This document shows positions 61,208 through 64,000 of a stretch of 64,000 nt of DNA, one piece after another; the first letter of the stretch is position 1, and every line of letters starts with the position of its first letter. The DNA comes from Gemmatimonadota bacterium (GTDB lineage: Bacteria > Gemmatimonadota > Gemmatimonadetes > Gemmatimonadales > Gemmatimonadaceae), in NCBI GenBank assembly GCA_021413975.1, contig JAIOPJ010000026.1:1-64000 (forward strand), written 5' to 3'. Made by a program: the position numbers and the translations under genes. The notes below the pieces were generated by a model. The model was not told where the DNA came from, ran no database searches, and was given only the letters and a program-made list of their open reading frames with translations.

Positions 61208-64000
61208 GTGTCGCTGCGCCACCTCCGTCCGTTGTTCGCTCTCCTCGCCCTGATCCTCGCGGTCGCGCTCCCGTCGGTGCTCCGCGCCCAGGATGGCGCC
61301 GACATCATCCGCGGCCGCGTGGTCGGCCCCGACGACCAGCCGATCATCGGTGTGATCGTGACGGCCACCTCGGTGAGCGGGAACGTCTCCCGGCGCGCAC
61401 GCACGGCGCGCGACGGCCGCTTCACGATCGCCTTCCCCGGCGGCGACGGCGACTACTTCGTCAGCTATCAGGCGATCGGCTTCGCGCCGCGCCGCTTCCA
61501 GGTGAAGCGCACCGCCGACCAGGACATCCTCGTCGCCGACGCCAAGCTCGCCATGTCGGCGCAGGCGCTCGACACCGTGCAGATCTCCGGCGGCGACCGT
61601 GCCCGGGTGAATCGCAACGACAACCGGCCCGACATCTCCGGCACCGAGCGCGCCGTCACCATGAGCGGGCTCTCGGCCGAGCAGCAGGGCGACCTCGCGG
61701 CGATGGCCGCGTCGCTCCCGGGCGTGCAGTTCATCCCCGGCGCCGACGGCGACCCGTCGGGCTTCTCGGTGCTCGGCCTCGCGTCGGACCAGAACTCCAC
61801 GACCCTCAACGGCCTCAACTCGGGCGCCTCGAACCTCCCGCGTGACGCGGCGGTCTCGAGCTCGCTCGTGACGACGCCCTACGACGTCTCGCGCGGCGGG
61901 TTCAGCGGCGGGCAGTTCAACGTGCGCAGCCGGTCCGGTTCGAACTTCATCACCAGGTCGATGAGCCTCAACGTCGACTCGCCGACGCTGCAGTGGACCG
62001 ACCCGGCCGGCCGCGCGCTCGCGCAGGAATACTCGAACCTCTCCTTCGGCGGCTCGACGAGCGGACCGATGAGGATCGACGAGGCCTTCTACAACCTCTC
62101 GTATCAGATCGGCCGTCGCGGCAACGACCTGCAGACGCTGCTCTCCACCAGCCCTCTCGGGCTGCAGGCGTCGGGCATCGCGCAGGACTCGGTCACGCGA
62201 CTCCTGAACATCCTGCAGGCGGCGAACGTGCCGGTGCGGGTGAGCGGCATCCCGAGCGACCGCAACAACGACCAGCTGCTCGTCTTCGGCGCGTTCGACT
62301 TCGCACCGCCGTCGTCGCTCTCTGGACAGGCGCTCAACCTCTCGTTCAACGGCAACATCGCCAAGCAGAACCCGGCGACCAGCCTCTCGAATGCGATGCC
62401 CGCCTATTCCGGCGAGCGCACCAACGCGAGCGGCGGCGCGCAGCTCAAGCACACCGGCTTCATGGGGATCTTCCTCAGCGAGACCAACCTCGGCTTCAGC
62501 GTCTCGCGGAACAACGCCGATCCCTATCTCACGCTCCCGAGCGGTTCGGTGCTCGTGAACTCGACCTTCGCCGACGGCACCAACGGCGTGAGCAACATCG
62601 CCTTCGGCGGCAATCCGAACCTCAACACCGTCAACACGACGAGCAACTTCGCGTTCAACAACCTCCTGTCGTGGTTCAGCGAGAACAACCGCCACCGCCT
62701 CAAGCTCACCAGCGAGGTGCGGCTCGACGGCTACTCGGCCGAGCAGAACGCGAACAACCTCGGCACCTTCCGGTTCAACTCGCTCGCCGACCTGTCGAAC
62801 GGGATCCCGGCGTCCTTCACGCGCTCGCTCGTCCCGCGCATCCGCGACGCCAGCCAGTGGATCGCCGGGGCCTCGCTCGGCGACTCGTGGCGCGTGAATC
62901 CCAACTTCCAGATGCAGTACGGCGTGCGCGTCGACGCCAACCAGTTCGTCGATCGCCCGGAACTGAACCCCGCCGTCGAGACGACCTTCGGCGTGCGTAA
63001 CGACGTCCTCCCGAACCAGGTGCTCGTGAGCCCGCGCATGGGCTTCTCGTGGACCTACGGCGAGGCGCCTCAGATCCCGGGCTTCGACGGTGCGGTGCGC
63101 GGCCCCCGCGCCGTGGTCCGCGGCGGCGTCGGCGTCTTCCAGAACTCGCCGCGCACCCAGCTCACCGGTGGCTCGCTCGACAACACCGGTCTGGCCTCCG
63201 GCGTGCAGAACATCGCCTGCGTCGGCGCCGCCGCGCCGGTCCCCGACTGGGCGACCTACGGCCTCGATCCCTCGCAGATCCCCACGCTCTGCGCCAACGG
63301 CACCAGCGGCACCGTCTTCTCCAACACGACGCCCAACGTCTCGCTCTTCTCGCGCGACTACCAGGCGCAGCGCTCGATCCGGTCCAACGTGCAGTGGAAC
63401 GGCCCCGTCCTCGACAATCGCTTCACGGCCACCCTCGAGGTCACGTACTCGCTCAACCAGTACCAGCCGAGCGGTGTGGACCTCAACTTCAGCGGCGTGC
63501 AGCGCTTCGCCCTGCCGGCGGAGGATGGACGTCCGGTCTACGTGCAGGCCTCGAGCATCGTGCCGCTCAACGGCGCCATCGCCCCGGGCGACAACCGCCT
63601 CTCGTCGGCGTTCGCGCGCGTCACGCAGCAGGTCTCCGACCTGACCGGCATGAGCCGCCAGGTCTCGCTCCGCATCTCGCCGACACGCTTCAGCACCGGC
63701 CTCACTTGGAGCGCCGCCTACGTCTACTCGAACAACCGCGAGCAGGTGCGCGGTTTCCAGAACACCGCCGGCAATCCGTTGCTCGTGGAGTGGGCGCGCA
63801 GCGGCTTCGACACGCGCCACCAGATCAGCTACAACATCGGCTACAACTTCTTCGACGCCGTGCGCGTCAACTGGTCGGGCTCGTTCCGCTCGGGCAATCC
63901 GTACACGCCCGTCGTCTCCGGCGACGTGAACGGCGACGGTTACTCGAACGACCGCGCCTTCATCTTCGACCCGGCCACCGTCGCCGATCCGGCCGTCGCG
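61208..64000 (+). CDS. TonB-dependent receptor with carboxypeptidase-regulatory-like N-terminus (3' end outside window)
   Basis: At least 931 codons, open to the last base of the window. The GTG at 61208 gives a direct signal peptide (SLRHLRPLFALLALILAVAL, cut after VLRA-Q). An in-frame ATG at 61124 would add 28 polar residues and is less likely. Residues 34-110 form a carboxypeptidase-regulatory-like beta-sandwich (IIRGRVVGPDDQPIIGVIV, ARDGRFTIAFPGG). The plug domain follows with LNGLNSGASNLPRDAAVS and SRGGFSGGQFNVRS. The barrel continues with typical strands and late DVNGDGYSNDRAFIFDP, an Oar-like feature. Such receptors import peptides or glycans through the outer membrane; the ligand is unknown. 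Confidence 0.9.
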   Translation, partial: MSLRHLRPLFALLALILAVALPSVLRAQDGADIIRGRVVGPDDQPIIGVIVTATSVSGNVSRRARTARDGRFTIAFPGGDGDYFVSYQAIGFAPRRFQVKRTADQDILVADAKLAMSAQALDTVQISGGDRARVNRNDNRPDISGTERAVTMSGLSAEQQGDLAAMAASLPGVQFIPGADGDPSGFSVLGLASDQNSTTLNGLNSGASNLPRDAAVSSSLVTTPYDVSRGGFSGGQFNVRSRSGSNFITRSMSLNVDSPTLQWTDPAGRALAQEYSNLSFGGSTSGPMRIDEAFYNLSYQIGRRGNDLQTLLSTSPLGLQASGIAQDSVTRLLNILQAANVPVRVSGIPSDRNNDQLLVFGAFDFAPPSSLSGQALNLSFNGNIAKQNPATSLSNAMPAYSGERTNASGGAQLKHTGFMGIFLSETNLGFSVSRNNADPYLTLPSGSVLVNSTFADGTNGVSNIAFGGNPNLNTVNTTSNFAFNNLLSWFSENNRHRLKLTSEVRLDGYSAEQNANNLGTFRFNSLADLSNGIPASFTRSLVPRIRDASQWIAGASLGDSWRVNPNFQMQYGVRVDANQFVDRPELNPAVETTFGVRNDVLPNQVLVSPRMGFSWTYGEAPQIPGFDGAVRGPRAVVRGGVGVFQNSPRTQLTGGSLDNTGLASGVQNIACVGAAAPVPDWATYGLDPSQIPTLCANGTSGTVFSNTTPNVSLFSRDYQAQRSIRSNVQWNGPVLDNRFTATLEVTYSLNQYQPSGVDLNFSGVQRFALPAEDGRPVYVQASSIVPLNGAIAPGDNRLSSAFARVTQQVSDLTGMSRQVSLRISPTRFSTGLTWSAAYVYSNNREQVRGFQNTAGNPLLVEWARSGFDTRHQISYNIGYNFFDAVRVNWSGSFRSGNPYTPVVSGDVNGDGYSNDRAFIFDPATVADPAVA

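Overview
The window is 64 kb of GC-rich DNA, densely packed with bacterial genes. Stop and start codons often overlap by 1 to 8 nt, and many genes start with GTG. The cell is a diderm: the window encodes a TamA/TamB pair, an LpxL-type acyltransferase, an MsbA-like exporter, an RND pump, several outer-membrane beta-barrels and a TonB-dependent receptor with a carboxypeptidase-regulatory-like N-terminus. The primary-type sigma factor is only about 300 residues long and lacks region 1.1. Together this fits Gemmatimonadota best. That assignment is an inference from gene content, because no rRNA gene is present.

Layout. 1-3.5 kb: end of an RND efflux operon (fusion protein, permease). 3.5-4.8 kb (minus): a VWA protein. 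5-11.6 kb (plus): a cassette with an outer-membrane barrel, a CDP-glycerol-type phosphotransferase, an ABC exporter and a cytidylyltransferase fused to a membrane anchor and extracytoplasmic domain, then an MFS exporter. 11.5-15.1 kb (minus): a MoxR-type AAA+ protein coupled to a molybdopterin oxidoreductase. 15.4 kb: a tiny lipoprotein with a clear terminator. 15.7-21 kb (minus): glycolate oxidase glcDEF, an atypical HAD protein and YgfZ. 21.1-24.9 kb (minus): sigma-70 factor, aroB, cobalamin adenosyltransferase, Ser/Thr kinase. 25-36.8 kb (plus): ferredoxin-NADP reductase, tamA, tamB, an NtrB/NtrC-like pair, a zinc-ribbon protein and a P1-family peptidase. 37.4-40.4 kb (plus): DMT transporter, HAD phosphatase, CYTH protein, an unknown protein, acpS. 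40.4-51.1 kb (minus): a housekeeping run of lgt, tsaD, tlpA-like, rpe, rsmB, fmt, def, yajC, queA, ruvB, ruvA, ruvC and yebC. 51.3-55.1 kb (minus): an outer-membrane barrel, a CsgG/TPR protein, a stand-alone DnaB-like ATPase and an unknown protein. 55.2-61 kb (plus): MsbA-like exporter, LpxL-type acyltransferase, class V aminotransferase, prfC. 61.2 kb to the end: a TonB-dependent receptor cut by the window edge.

The points most worth following up are: (1) the 5-10.3 kb cassette, which looks like a phosphodiester-linked surface-polymer system with an unusual anchored cytidylyltransferase, and which lies between the VWA and MoxR genes that usually sit together; (2) the MoxR gene translationally coupled to a molybdoenzyme; (3) a HAD protein whose DxD motif reads ExE; (4) a TamAB operon that carries its own two-component system, whose NtrC-like regulator has lost GAFTGA; (5) several structured intergenic elements, including a palindrome in the sigma-factor leader, a nested inverted repeat between def and fmt, and a long hairpin before the TonB receptor. 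No tRNA, rRNA, insertion sequence, CRISPR array or prophage gene was seen.
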